A DNA stretch of 64,000 nt from QKTW01 sp052161885. Lineage in GTDB: Bacteria > Bacteroidota > Bacteroidia > Chitinophagales > Chitinophagaceae. The notes under the pieces are model-generated. The model saw only the letters and a program-made list of their open reading frames with translations. It did not search any database and was not told where the DNA came from. The stretch is from positions 3,224,001-3,288,000 of the forward strand of contig CP197396.1 of assembly GCA_052161885.1 (NCBI GenBank), written 5' to 3'. The translations under genes were made by a program, and so were the position numbers. Shown here one piece after another: positions 16,858 to 25,263 of this stretch. Position 1 is the first letter of the stretch; each line of letters begins with the position of its first letter.

Positions 16858-17742
16858 TCAATCTTCTCCTGCCAGCAGCACCTGCCATGCTTTTTCTACA
16901 TCATGGTGGTCCAGCAGCTCTTTGGCATATTCATGCAACGCATGCTTACGTGCAGCTTCGTCAGCATCATGCTCGCGCAATATGTGCACCAGCCGGTCGT
17001 CATATAGCAGATCGCTTACCACAGGTATGGAAGTACTGTTGCCCAGCATACCCAGGTGGTTACCTGTAAGCACATGGCTTTTACGGATGCTTTCCGGCAG
17101 CGCATCAATACCTACGCCCAGGTTCATGTTGGGTTTAGGCACTTCAAATACGGCATTTCCCGAAGCGCGGCAATAATAATCGCCACCCATGCGGGCTACC
17201 AGGTCTATTTTATGCGGATCTATATTACCTGCTTCGTTCAGCACCTCATCATTTATATGCATGCAAAGCACTTCGCAGATCACCAGGTTTGCGGCGCCGC
17301 CTTCATGGCCTGTTTCTATCACCTGCGTTACTTTACACTCCAGCTGCACCGGCGATTCCTTCACACGGAAGGGCTTTACCATATCCGAAGCAATGGGCGT
17401 AAATCCTGCTTTCTCAAATTCGCTCACACCTTTTGGATACTCACAACTGGCCAGGCTCATCTGCTGCACAATGTCATAATTCACGATGTTGATCACAACT
17501 TCACTGTTTGCCTGTACGTTTTGCAGCGTGTGTTTTGTGGTATTATCCCGGACACGGCGTGCCGGTGAAAATATAAGTATGGGTGGCTTGCTGCCAAATA
17601 CGTTGAAAAAACTGAATGGCGACAGGTTAGGATTGCCGTCGGCATCAATAGTACTGGCAAAACAAATGGGGCGCGGCGCTACCGATCCAAGCAACAAGGC
17701 ATGTAATTGGGCAGTCTTAACTTCTCCGGGTACTACTCTCAT
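16858..17742 (-). CDS. Flavin reductase-like FMN-binding split-barrel protein
   Basis: A 294-residue protein of the flavin reductase/flavoredoxin family. The N-terminal split barrel (about 1-200) contains LLGSVAPRPICFASTIDADGN and NLSPFSFFNVFGSKPPILIFSP, the usual FMN-binding strands, then DNTTKHTLQNVQANSEVVINIVN. A C-terminal extension of about 90 residues is Ala/Glu/His-rich and helical. Such proteins bind FMN and pass electrons from NAD(P)H to free flavins or to partner enzymes. One inferred role would be to supply reduced flavin to the halogenase-like protein coded 10 kb away, but other partners are equally possible. It has its own terminator. Cytoplasmic. Confidence 0.82.
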   Translation of the reverse strand: MRVVPGEVKTAQLHALLLGSVAPRPICFASTIDADGNPNLSPFSFFNVFGSKPPILIFSPARRVRDNTTKHTLQNVQANSEVVINIVNYDIVQQMSLASCEYPKGVSEFEKAGFTPIASDMVKPFRVKESPVQLECKVTQVIETGHEGGAANLVICEVLCMHINDEVLNEAGNIDPHKIDLVARMGGDYYCRASGNAVFEVPKPNMNLGVGIDALPESIRKSHVLTGNHLGMLGNSTSIPVVSDLLYDDRLVHILREHDADEAARKHALHEYAKELLDHHDVEKAWQVLLAGED

Positions 17743-17756
17743 AATTAAATCTTGAC

Positions 17757-18062
17757 GTGCAAATTAATACAGATTCAGGACTTGGCGGTTGGTTTTACTG
17801 CAAAGAGGGCAGAGGAGACGCGGAGCATGCAAAGTATCCTTTACTGTGCTGCCATATCGTTTTATATGACACTTTACATTTTGTGTGTTTTGTATTAAAC
17901 CGGCAGAGACATAAAAAAATCGCAGTACATGTTATGTACTGCGATCAAGGATAACCCTGTAGTCAATCCTATGAATTGAAGCCCGCAATGAAGTTATTTA
18001 TTCTATCACCGGATTGTGTAAATAAGAGATGAAATGTAAAAATCATGCGATGAAATGCACCA
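17757..18062. other. Intergenic region with a partial GCAAAG repeat and a terminator
   Basis: About 306 bases between the AI-2E-family transporter and the flavin reductase-like gene. At 17798-17855 lies one arm of the GCAAAG-rich element found elsewhere in the window (GCAAAGAGGGC and, 34 bases on, ATGCAAAGTATCC, with ACGCGGAG between). At 17911-17945 there is a strong hairpin, listed separately. The rest has no recognisable gene. Confidence 0.5.
17911..17945 (-). terminator. Intrinsic terminator after the AI-2E-family transporter gene
   Basis: ATCGCAGTACAT and ATGTACTGCGAT form a perfect 12-base-pair stem with a 3-base loop, followed on the minus strand by TTTTTTTAT. It lies about 118 bases after the transporter stop. 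Confidence 0.88.
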
Positions 18063-19133
18063 TTATTTACCCGGTTCCGGTGTCTTGTCCTCAGTGCCAA
18101 TAAGTATTGCCCACGGCTTCAGGGCATCTACATGTTCAAAAACGACCTTCAGCATGGCTGTAAGCGGTATAAAAAGGAACATACCCGGTATCCCCCACAC
18201 AAGATGGCCTACAAGCACCGCAATGATCGTAATGAACGGGTTCATTTTTACACGCCCGCCAACGATCCGCGGCAACAGGAAGTTTGCATCTACAAAATGG
18301 ATGGCAATAAGCATAATGCCTACTTCCAGTGCCTGTGCAGGTGTGCCGTTGGCAAATGTGAGCAGCATAGCGATAGCCATAGCTGTATAGATGCCGAGAT
18401 ACGGTATAATGTTAAGTACAGCTGCCAGCAGGCCCAGCAGTATTGCATAATGAGCGCCTATTATCAGGAAGCCGGCTGTATTTAACACTGCCATGATAGC
18501 CATTTCCGTCAGCAGACCGGCAACATAGCTGTTAATCAGCGTACGTGTCGTCTCTACTACATCGTAGGCTTTTGCCCTGTGACCAGGCTTAAAGAGTGCA
18601 AGAATAAACCGTATGAGCAATCCGCGATGGTACAGGATGAAAAAGGTATAAATAAGCATGAAAATCGTCCAGATGACAAACGTAAGCAGGTTTACAAACA
18701 GCCCTCCTATTGAATTCGCAGCCGTTGTAAGTATGCCTGCAGCCCCTTTATAAACATACTCCATCTGCTCAGAGCTGTCGATGCCATACTTTTCGGATAC
18801 CCAGTGCTGCAGGCCGGTAAGCAAATCCTGCACTTTCTTCTGAATGAGCGGTATATCTTTTGAAAAGTTGATAATCTGGGTAGTAAAAAAAGTAATAAAC
18901 AGCCCTATGCCTATTACAAAGAGCAATACCGATATAGCAGACGCCAACCCTCGCTTCATAAGCTTTTTCTCCAGCCAGATGCATACCGGGTACAGCAGCA
19001 TAGCCGCAAGAAATGCAAAGAACAATGGAACAAATATGCTTTTTCCCAGATCCAGCAAAAACAAAATGATCGCCACAGATATGAGTATCATAGCCAGGCG
19101 CACGTAAAAAGGCACTTCAAAAAATTTATTCAT
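18063..19133 (-). CDS. AI-2E family membrane transporter (PerM/YhhT-like)
   Basis: A 356-residue integral membrane protein with about eight predicted helices in the arrangement of the AI-2E/PerM family: two N-terminal helix pairs (RLAMILISVAIILFLLDLG, IFVPLFFAFLAAMLLYPVCI), a soluble stretch (about 95-150) and C-terminal helices with the family motif LNIIPYLGIYTAMAIAMLL and IVGHLVWGIPGMFLFIPL-type sequence. Members have been linked to export of autoinducer-2 or to sodium/proton antiport, and most have no proven substrate; none can be named here. It is transcribed alone and followed by a strong terminator. Confidence 0.88.
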   Translation of the reverse strand: MNKFFEVPFYVRLAMILISVAIILFLLDLGKSIFVPLFFAFLAAMLLYPVCIWLEKKLMKRGLASAISVLLFVIGIGLFITFFTTQIINFSKDIPLIQKKVQDLLTGLQHWVSEKYGIDSSEQMEYVYKGAAGILTTAANSIGGLFVNLLTFVIWTIFMLIYTFFILYHRGLLIRFILALFKPGHRAKAYDVVETTRTLINSYVAGLLTEMAIMAVLNTAGFLIIGAHYAILLGLLAAVLNIIPYLGIYTAMAIAMLLTFANGTPAQALEVGIMLIAIHFVDANFLLPRIVGGRVKMNPFITIIAVLVGHLVWGIPGMFLFIPLTAMLKVVFEHVDALKPWAILIGTEDKTPEPGK

Positions 19134-19213
19134 GATCGGGAGTTTGGTGGCACATCGTATTAAAGATCAGTATTTATTATATAAAACAACAAGAAAAACC
19201 GTACCATAAGACA

Positions 19214-19242
19214 TAAAAAAAGCGAAGCAGATGCTTCGCTTT
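19214..19242 (-). terminator. Intrinsic terminator after the CCC-motif membrane protein gene
   Basis: AGCGAAGC and GCTTCGCT form a perfect 8-base-pair stem (19221-19240) with a 4-base loop and a T-run on the minus strand. It lies within ten bases of the stop codon. Confidence 0.88.
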
Positions 19243-19248
19243 ATATTT

Positions 19249-19623
19249 TTATTTGCCGAACCGTTGTTCCATTACAGCCCGCATCTTTTCGGGATTACCC
19301 AGGTTGTCCCAGCCCATCATGCTTATCATGTAGATGACAAGCAGCAGGTACAGTACAGAAATGATCAGCCCGATTATGGCACATATCCGGCCACCATTCA
19401 GATTATTGTAAGAACCCCGCATATATGCCGCCGGGCTGGTATTATACAGCTTCATATCTTTTGAAGCCAGTACCAGCGCTATAACGCCGCAGATAACACC
19501 GGGAATGCCATAGCAGCAGCAGGTGGCAATAGATAAGATACCAAGGATAAGCACTGCAGTTGCATTGGGCAGCGGCTGCGGGTTGCCGAGATCCTGCAAG
19601 GGTTGAATTTTTTCGTTTTCCAT
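19249..19623 (-). CDS. CCC-motif small membrane protein
   Basis: A 124-residue protein with a short proline-rich N-terminus and two hydrophobic hairpins: ATAVLILGILSIATCCCYGIPGVICGVIALVLAS, containing the three-cysteine run that names the family, and GRICAIIGLIISVLYLLLVIYMISMM. It resembles DUF4190-type proteins. No catalytic function is known; the triple Cys might be acylated or bind metal, which is speculation. Its ATG shares one base with the stop codon of the DUF2752 gene upstream (TGATG), so the two are translationally coupled, a pairing that is common in Bacteroidota. Confidence 0.85.
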   Translation of the reverse strand: MENEKIQPLQDLGNPQPLPNATAVLILGILSIATCCCYGIPGVICGVIALVLASKDMKLYNTSPAAYMRGSYNNLNGGRICAIIGLIISVLYLLLVIYMISMMGWDNLGNPEKMRAVMEQRFGK

Positions 19624-19940
19624 CAGATAAGTTGTTGTGTTATTATTTTATGAATATAGTTGCCGATAATAAGTATTCCGGCTGCGAAAGATAAAATTTT
19701 AATAAATAATGCGCCATACCTGAACTGAAATTTCAGGTGCAGCGGTAAAAATAATGCCGCAATTATAAGTACAATACCTGCCGGATACATATGCCAGCTC
19801 GCTGAAAAATCGCCCCGCAGCAAAGCTATTACAGAGCGTTGCATACCGCATCCGGGACAATCTAAACCTGTAAGCCTTTTAAAAGGACAGGAAAGCAAAT
19901 GATGCCCCAGCCAGTCAACGATATGTGCATATGCCGCCAT
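19623..19940 (-). CDS. DUF2752 small membrane protein
   Basis: A 105-residue protein with the DUF2752 signature CPGCGMQRS near residues 28-36, then hydrophobic helices (YPAGIVLIIAALFLPLHL and ILSFAAGILIIGNYIH). The N-terminal CPF...CPGCG cysteines may bind a metal or form disulfides. Function unknown. It is translationally coupled to the CCC-motif gene, and both probably act together in the inner membrane. It lies 19 bases after the M14 peptidase stop on the same strand, so it may be in one transcript with it. Confidence 0.85.
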   Translation of the reverse strand: MAAYAHIVDWLGHHLLSCPFKRLTGLDCPGCGMQRSVIALLRGDFSASWHMYPAGIVLIIAALFLPLHLKFQFRYGALFIKILSFAAGILIIGNYIHKIITQQLI

Positions 19941-19959
19941 AATGTGATGTAAATATATT

Positions 19960-21693
19960 TTATTCTATCCTGAAAACCGGGTACCGTAAATGCTCCGGCT
20001 CATAATACGGACTGTGCTTATAAATGAAATTGAGCTGCGCCGATGCATCTTTTGCTAATGCTGTATCTGCACTTTTGGCCTGCTGCAATGCCTGCATCAC
20101 TTCCAGGTGCTGCTGTACATATTTTTCTGCTACGTCCTCCCAGCGATAGTCGCTGTAGCCTTCCTTTTGCTGCAATACTGCGTCAAAAAAGTTCCAGGCA
20201 AAATAACTATCATCGCCCGCCGGCTCCAGCATTTCTACAAGAAACCTGCGACCAGCCTGTGCAGTTTTTACGATATAGTCTCCTGCCAGGAAATGCAACC
20301 TCTGCCTTTGCGCAGCAACCTGAGTGCCATAATGCTGGTAATGCTTTTCATATGCCCGGGTCATGGTCTGGTAGCGGTCTATGTGGTAGGCAATCACTTC
20401 GATCATTGTGTCTTTTTTCAGCTTTGTGCAGATAATACCATTTGCCTGCAGCCTGCTGATCACATCACGCCAGCCTTGTGGTATAATGTATGCGGCAGGA
20501 ACATCCGCAAACTGATCCGGCGTATACACATCTGTTATCGGCACTTGTTTTTCATACGGGGCGGTATGATCATAGTACAGCCGTTGCTGACCTGTTATTT
20601 TACTGGTTTTATATTTTGCTTCATATCCTTTGAATGTCCACAGGTGCGGATGAGTCGTATCTGGCAGCCAGCGAAGCGGGAAATGTTTTTGTTGTAAAAT
20701 GGCGGCCCTGTCTGTTTTGCGTGCTGCAATCAAAGCTGCACTTTGTTCTGAAGCTGCGGTGATAATCGTCTGCATAAGTGCATAGGTTGCCTCCACACGC
20801 TGTTTGTATGGCTTGAGCATGTGCGTCTCCGGTACAAACCCGATACATTGGAACAATGCTGCATAACCCGAGCTGAACCGTGGGGGATCGTAAAACGCAT
20901 GCCAGCCTTTGTCCGGCGTCTGGTCTTCTACGTTCACATACGGGATCATCGGCAGGTTTTTCCGCTTCATATCTTCATACAACGCAGGATCAAAACTGTT
21001 ACGCAAAAAGCTGCCCAGTTCGCCGCCCAGCTTGTCGTACTGAGTTGTGAGCAGCGTCATTACATGCTGGTAATCGGCACCATCGCTTACATGGTTGTCA
21101 ATAAGGATATTGGGGTCCATCCCCTGGAATATCCGTGTAAAAACTTCGGCCTCATGACTGTCTGATTTCGTGAAATCGCGGTTCAGATCAAGGTTCTGCT
21201 CATTGCCGCGAAAGCCATATTCTTCCGGCCCGTCCTGGTTTACGCGGGAGTAACTGTTCCGGTTCAGGAAACCGCCGATATTATAAACGGGAATGAATGC
21301 GAGCACCACGTTTCCGGGCAGCGTCCACTTTCCGGATACAATGTCCCGGAGCAACAGCATGCTGGCATCTATCCCATCAGGTTCACCGGGATGAATACCG
21401 TTGTTGATCATAATCACGACCAATGAATCGCGGTTCCAGAAGAGCGGATCCCGGTTATGGCTGCCCGTGTACAAAGCAAGGTATGGAGTATAACCATCAC
21501 CGGGAGACCCCATTTCCGTCAGCTTCAGTTTCCCTGATGATTTTGCAGCCAGCTGCCTGTAAAAGTCAATGCATTGCCGGTAAGTACCTGTTTGTTTTCC
21601 GTCGGTCTGCTCAAATACTGTAACAGGCCACTGTGCCTGTGCATGCGGCCCCCAAGTCAGCATCAGTGCAAGAAAAAGCACAAAGTTTTTCAT
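19960..21693 (-). CDS. Exported M14-family zinc carboxypeptidase-like protein
   Basis: A 577-residue protein with a signal peptide (1-20, ending AQA). The N-terminal half is an M14 peptidase domain: zinc ligands His101 and Glu104 in IHPGEPDG, Asn-Arg at 171-172 in DLNRDF (substrate carboxylate), His201 in IDNHVSDGAD as third ligand, and Glu289 in FVPETHML as candidate catalytic base. The C-terminal 230 residues form an additional region of unknown role (YKTSKITGQQRLYYD onward). Likely a periplasmic or surface peptidase that trims C-terminal residues or cleaves peptide cross-links; the true substrate is unknown. It is followed at 19 bases by the DUF2752 gene. Confidence 0.88.
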   Translation of the reverse strand: MKNFVLFLALMLTWGPHAQAQWPVTVFEQTDGKQTGTYRQCIDFYRQLAAKSSGKLKLTEMGSPGDGYTPYLALYTGSHNRDPLFWNRDSLVVIMINNGIHPGEPDGIDASMLLLRDIVSGKWTLPGNVVLAFIPVYNIGGFLNRNSYSRVNQDGPEEYGFRGNEQNLDLNRDFTKSDSHEAEVFTRIFQGMDPNILIDNHVSDGADYQHVMTLLTTQYDKLGGELGSFLRNSFDPALYEDMKRKNLPMIPYVNVEDQTPDKGWHAFYDPPRFSSGYAALFQCIGFVPETHMLKPYKQRVEATYALMQTIITAASEQSAALIAARKTDRAAILQQKHFPLRWLPDTTHPHLWTFKGYEAKYKTSKITGQQRLYYDHTAPYEKQVPITDVYTPDQFADVPAAYIIPQGWRDVISRLQANGIICTKLKKDTMIEVIAYHIDRYQTMTRAYEKHYQHYGTQVAAQRQRLHFLAGDYIVKTAQAGRRFLVEMLEPAGDDSYFAWNFFDAVLQQKEGYSDYRWEDVAEKYVQQHLEVMQALQQAKSADTALAKDASAQLNFIYKHSPYYEPEHLRYPVFRIE

Positions 21694-21725
21694 CTCCGAA
21701 AAATAGCGCTATTTGGGCATAACCA

Positions 21726-21761
21726 AAGAAAAAGCCGGGAACTGTTATGTTCACCGGCTTT
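21726..21761 (-). terminator. Intrinsic terminator after the S41 peptidase gene
   Basis: AAAGCCGG and CCGGCTTT form an 8-base-pair stem over a 15-base loop; on the minus strand a run TTTTTCTTT follows. It lies 20 bases after the S41 peptidase stop and separates that gene from the M14 peptidase gene. Confidence 0.8.
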
Positions 21762-21781
21762 GTATGAATCAATTCAATATT

Positions 21782-23482
21782 TTACTTTATCACTTTCCCG
21801 GGCTGCAGCAGCGCCTGGTATTCCGATGGCTGATCTATTACTTTCAGTGCACGGGCCAGGTCTTCATCTGTCTTCAGGCTTTGGGCCACCCGGCCACGCA
21901 GGAAGTAGTAACGCGATACTATTTCGCTTTCCAGCACACGGGTGATCTCATCCTGGTGTTTTATAAGGTCCTGTTTTTTGTCGTGAGATAGTTTTGCCTG
22001 CAATGCGGCATATTCTGTTTTTGCACCATCAAAGGAGTTTTCACGCTGTGCAGTTGCTTTCAGCGAATCCAGTTCTATTTCCGTTTCTGTTTTGTAGGAA
22101 TAATCTTTATTCTCCAGCCATTTGGCAAAACCGCTGAATTCGGCTGGTGAAAGGGAGAAATTTCCGGCGTCGGGTATAGTTTTATGATCTTTTACATACA
22201 CCGTTGCATAGTCGAAGAAATAATTTTTTGTGTACAGGGCAATGGCAATTTTGCTTACGTCTTTGTCCTTCACCAGCACATCCGGTTCTACACCACCTCC
22301 GCTCAATACTTTGCGGCCCACTTTAGTAGTGTATTCTTTTTTCAGCGAATCCGGTATATGACCTACACTGCCATCTGCATTACGATGTGTGTAGTCCAGT
22401 GCCTGTATGCAGCGGCCGCTTGGCGTGTAATACTTAGCTGTAGTGAGCTTCAACCGGGCATTATAACCCAGCGGACGTGTAGTCTGCACCAGCCCCTTAC
22501 CGTAAGAACGCTCCCCAATAATGATGCCGCGATCCAGGTCCTGCATAGTGCCGGCCACAATCTCTGAAGCAGAAGCAGATGAATGGTTTACCAGCACTGT
22601 AAGCGGAATTTTGGTATCCCATGGCGCACCGGATGTTTTGAAATCCTTATCCCATTCCTGCATTTTACCTTTTGTGCTTACCACCAGCTGACCGCGGTCT
22701 ACAAACAGGTTGCAGATATTAACAGCTTCGTCGAGGAGACCGCCGGGGTTGTTACGGAGATCCAGTACTACGCCTTTCAGATTGGGCTGTGCTGTTTTCA
22801 GGCTATCCAGTGCATTACGCAACTGGCGGCTGCAGGCAGGGGTAAACTGCGTAAGCCGCACAAAAGCAATATTTTTCTGACCACCAACGAGGCCTGCATA
22901 TGGAACGCTGGACAGTTCTATCTCACCTCTTGTGATTGCCTTTGTCACCTCTCCGCCGTTAAATGCATCTTTGATCTTCATGTTAACCGGCGTTCCGGGC
23001 GCACCTTTCAGCAACAGACTGATATCTTCAATGCTTTTGCCTTTCAGTACCTGGTTATCTATCGCAATAACCTGGTCGCCGGGATGCAGACCTGCTTTCT
23101 GTGCCGGACTGTTTTCATATACATCACCAACGTAGATATCCTCTTCTTTCTTACGCATCGTAGCGCCAATGCCACCGTATTTGCCGGTCGTCTGGAATTC
23201 ATAGTCTTCAATATCAGCTTCAGTGATATAGTTGGTATATGGGTCCAGATCATCAAGCATCGCATCAATACCTGTCTTCACCATTTTACCCGGTTCTATA
23301 GGGTCTACATAATAAGTGTTCAGTTCTTTAAAAAGAGTGGCAAATATTTCAAGATTTTTGGAAGCTTCAAAGTAGGAGTCTGGTTCTTTTGCCTGTATAA
23401 AAAGAGCTACGGCTCCGGCAGTCAGGGCTCCGGCTATAAACGCCCTGCCAGCCTTTATTTTTCTCAAAGACGGGAATTTCAT
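21782..23482 (-). CDS. C-terminal processing peptidase, S41 family
   Basis: A 566-residue tail-specific protease starting MKFPSLRKIKAGRAFIAG, with one N-terminal membrane/signal segment (about 12-30); a longer frame begins with TTG. A PDZ domain spans about 100-185 (YGGIGATMRKKEEDIYVGDVY). The catalytic dyad is Ser302 in HSSASASEI and Lys329 in SYGKGLVQT, preceded by VLDLRNNPGG. A C-terminal helical extension of about 170 residues follows. It cleaves exported proteins in the periplasm, for quality control or maturation, and fits the many envelope proteins coded here. It is divergent from the small T9SS cargo gene. Confidence 0.92.
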   Translation of the reverse strand: MKFPSLRKIKAGRAFIAGALTAGAVALFIQAKEPDSYFEASKNLEIFATLFKELNTYYVDPIEPGKMVKTGIDAMLDDLDPYTNYITEADIEDYEFQTTGKYGGIGATMRKKEEDIYVGDVYENSPAQKAGLHPGDQVIAIDNQVLKGKSIEDISLLLKGAPGTPVNMKIKDAFNGGEVTKAITRGEIELSSVPYAGLVGGQKNIAFVRLTQFTPACSRQLRNALDSLKTAQPNLKGVVLDLRNNPGGLLDEAVNICNLFVDRGQLVVSTKGKMQEWDKDFKTSGAPWDTKIPLTVLVNHSSASASEIVAGTMQDLDRGIIIGERSYGKGLVQTTRPLGYNARLKLTTAKYYTPSGRCIQALDYTHRNADGSVGHIPDSLKKEYTTKVGRKVLSGGGVEPDVLVKDKDVSKIAIALYTKNYFFDYATVYVKDHKTIPDAGNFSLSPAEFSGFAKWLENKDYSYKTETEIELDSLKATAQRENSFDGAKTEYAALQAKLSHDKKQDLIKHQDEITRVLESEIVSRYYFLRGRVAQSLKTDEDLARALKVIDQPSEYQALLQPGKVIK

Positions 23483-23596
23483 CTGCTGGTATAATTTATT
23501 TATCCTTGGTATTTGTACCTCGTATCTGTAAGCCAATGTACGAAAATTAACGGCTGAAAATCCGCGGTTTGCTTTTTTAACAAAGCTGTGTCAAAT

Positions 23597-23604
23597 TATG
23601 TTTG
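23597..23604 (+). promoter_or_regulatory. Putative -7 promoter element (TATGTTTG)
   Basis: TATGTTTG fits TAnnTTTG and lies 49 bases before the ATG of the small T9SS cargo gene. A TTTG at 23568-23571 is upstream, a little farther than usual for a -33 element. A second near-match (TATAATTTG, 23623-23631) lies closer to the ATG. Confidence 0.45.
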
Positions 23605-23653
23605 GAAGCGTTGAATAAATGCTATAATTTGCAGAGCTAGAAATATTCTGTTT

Positions 23654-24427
23654 ATGAAGAAGTTTTTACTCGTTATTATATCCGCTGTCGGCAGCCTCTT
23701 TGCAGGCAACGCTCAGGCGCAGTCTTTTACTACACAATACGATACAGTTTTTGCCACCTATGGTGGTACAGAACTGAGTCTTTACAATAAAATCTCCAAT
23801 CCTTCCACAACGTCAAACGTTCAGCTGACATGGAAAGTGGTAAGCACCAACTTCCCTTCGGCCTGGACCGCTATATGTGGAAGCAGTACAGGTGTAAATT
23901 GCACTGTAGGCATCTGCGACAATCACGCCTGCTACAATAACAACCTGCCCAATCAACCTATATTCGGTGCCAATGCAGTAGCACGGACTTCAGATCCGTA
24001 TTTTGCAGGTGCTACCGGTGATTTTCACCTGTTGCTGAATGCAGGCCTTCCTGCTGCCCCAAGCGGTTCTTACTACCTCACTGTAAGTCTGGCTGCCGCA
24101 GGTGGACAGGGTACAACAAAGAACATTACTTTCGTTGTAAACCAATGGGCTACAGGCGTAAACAATATTTCTAAAAGCCTTGATGATGTAGAATTGTTCC
24201 CGAACCCGGCACATGGTACGCTTAATATTAACTACGATCCTAATGCAGGTATCCGCAGTATTTCTGTCTATAACCTGATAGGAAAAGCAATCGGCACGTA
24301 CCGCGTATCGGGCAACAATAACAATGCTTCTATTGATATCAGCGATGTGCCTTCAGGCGTTTATTTTGTTCGCCTGCTGGATGCTCAGAACCATGTACTG
24401 GCAACACGCAAATTCACACATCAGTAA
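23654..24427 (+). CDS. Secreted protein with T9SS sorting domain, Cys-containing N-terminal domain
   Basis: A 257-residue exported protein. A signal peptide (1-22, ending AQAQ) is followed by a beta-rich domain of about 150 residues with WKVVSTNFPSAWTAICG and four or five cysteines, including GICDNHACYN, which could form disulfides. The last 75 residues are a type A T9SS sorting domain (DVELFPNPAHGTLNI ... GVYFVRLLDAQNHVLATRKF). It is thus exported to the cell surface or medium by type IX secretion. I do not recognise the N-terminal domain as an enzyme; it looks like a small structural or binding module. It stands alone with a likely promoter and a strong terminator. Confidence 0.8.
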   Translation: MKKFLLVIISAVGSLFAGNAQAQSFTTQYDTVFATYGGTELSLYNKISNPSTTSNVQLTWKVVSTNFPSAWTAICGSSTGVNCTVGICDNHACYNNNLPNQPIFGANAVARTSDPYFAGATGDFHLLLNAGLPAAPSGSYYLTVSLAAAGGQGTTKNITFVVNQWATGVNNISKSLDDVELFPNPAHGTLNINYDPNAGIRSISVYNLIGKAIGTYRVSGNNNNASIDISDVPSGVYFVRLLDAQNHVLATRKFTHQ

Positions 24428-24448
24428 ATAACACAAACCTTCTTTTAT

Positions 24449-24481
24449 AAAAAACCTCCTGCCGCGCAGGAGGTTTTTTTT
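24449..24481 (+). terminator. Intrinsic terminator after the small T9SS cargo gene
   Basis: AAAACCTCCTGC and GCAGGAGGTTTT form a perfect 12-base-pair stem with a 3-base loop, followed by a run of Ts. It lies 21 bases after the stop. Confidence 0.92.
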
Positions 24482-24549
24482 GTTTCAAAGGATGCAATAT
24501 TAAATACGGCACTCTTTTTGAACTATTTTAATTTGTATTTTAGAGTGCC

Positions 24550-25230
24550 ATGTATACCAATACTATTTACCGGTTTTTCTGTGGACCTGCCATCCTGTTA
24601 TGGATGGTTACCATCTCCCTTCCTGCACGTTGCCAGCAGTCTTTTGAAGAAGGCAGCATCATTTACAACGTAAGCATTGGCTCCTTACCAGGGCAGGAGC
24701 AGGCTACAAAACATGCCGGAACCTTCAGCCTGATCATTAAAGGAAGAATGGTGCGCAAAGAGCTGAAGCTTGACAACGGCTACCAAAGCACCATCATTTA
24801 TAACGGAAATACCAACACTGCTTATTCGCTCAAAACTATGCAGGATAAGCGCTATGCCATACAATTGAATATTGATGAACTGAATGGCAATAAAACCGCT
24901 TATGAAGGCTTTAAACTGCAGCAAACAACGGACAAGGCACTTACTATAGCCGGCTGGCCCTGCTATAAAGCAACTGTTACCTACAAAAACGGCACTTCGG
25001 GTAATATTTACATATCCCGGGACTGGTATCCTGCCAATCCGGACCTTTTTGAACGCCTCCCGGGCATTAAGTATTTTCCTTTGTCATTTGAATATAAAAA
25101 TGATGATGGCGTATTGATGCTTTTTCATGCGGAAAAGATGGAAGCTGTACCCGAAGAATCAGCCCAGTTCCGCATTCCACCCGATTATAAGATCATATCA
25201 AACCAAGAATACCGCACGCTGAACAAATAG
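24550..25230 (+). CDS. Exported protein resembling GLPGLI/DUF4412-type families
   Basis: A 226-residue protein with a hydrophobic N-terminal signal (about 5-28). The remainder is beta-rich: FEEGSIIYNVSIGS, then HAGTFSLIIKGRMVRKELKL, IIYNGNTNTAYSLK, IAGWPCYKATVTYKNGTSGNIYISRDWYP and FPLSFEYKNDDGVLMLFHAEKME. The layout, including the phrase about a Cys-containing AGWPCYKA strand and a final acidic segment, resembles the GLPGLI and DUF4412 families of Bacteroidota periplasmic proteins, whose function is unknown. It probably folds as a beta-sandwich in the periplasm or outer membrane. The LRR gene follows at 33 bases on the same strand, so they may be co-transcribed. Confidence 0.65.
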   Translation: MYTNTIYRFFCGPAILLWMVTISLPARCQQSFEEGSIIYNVSIGSLPGQEQATKHAGTFSLIIKGRMVRKELKLDNGYQSTIIYNGNTNTAYSLKTMQDKRYAIQLNIDELNGNKTAYEGFKLQQTTDKALTIAGWPCYKATVTYKNGTSGNIYISRDWYPANPDLFERLPGIKYFPLSFEYKNDDGVLMLFHAEKMEAVPEESAQFRIPPDYKIISNQEYRTLNK

Positions 25231-25263
25231 GAATTATGATTAATTTTTCATAATTTCATATAT

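Noticed and set aside
22583..23494. 303-codon plus-strand frame opposite the S41 peptidase gene
   Set aside because: The opposite strand codes for a protease with intact catalytic residues; this frame has no recognisable domain.
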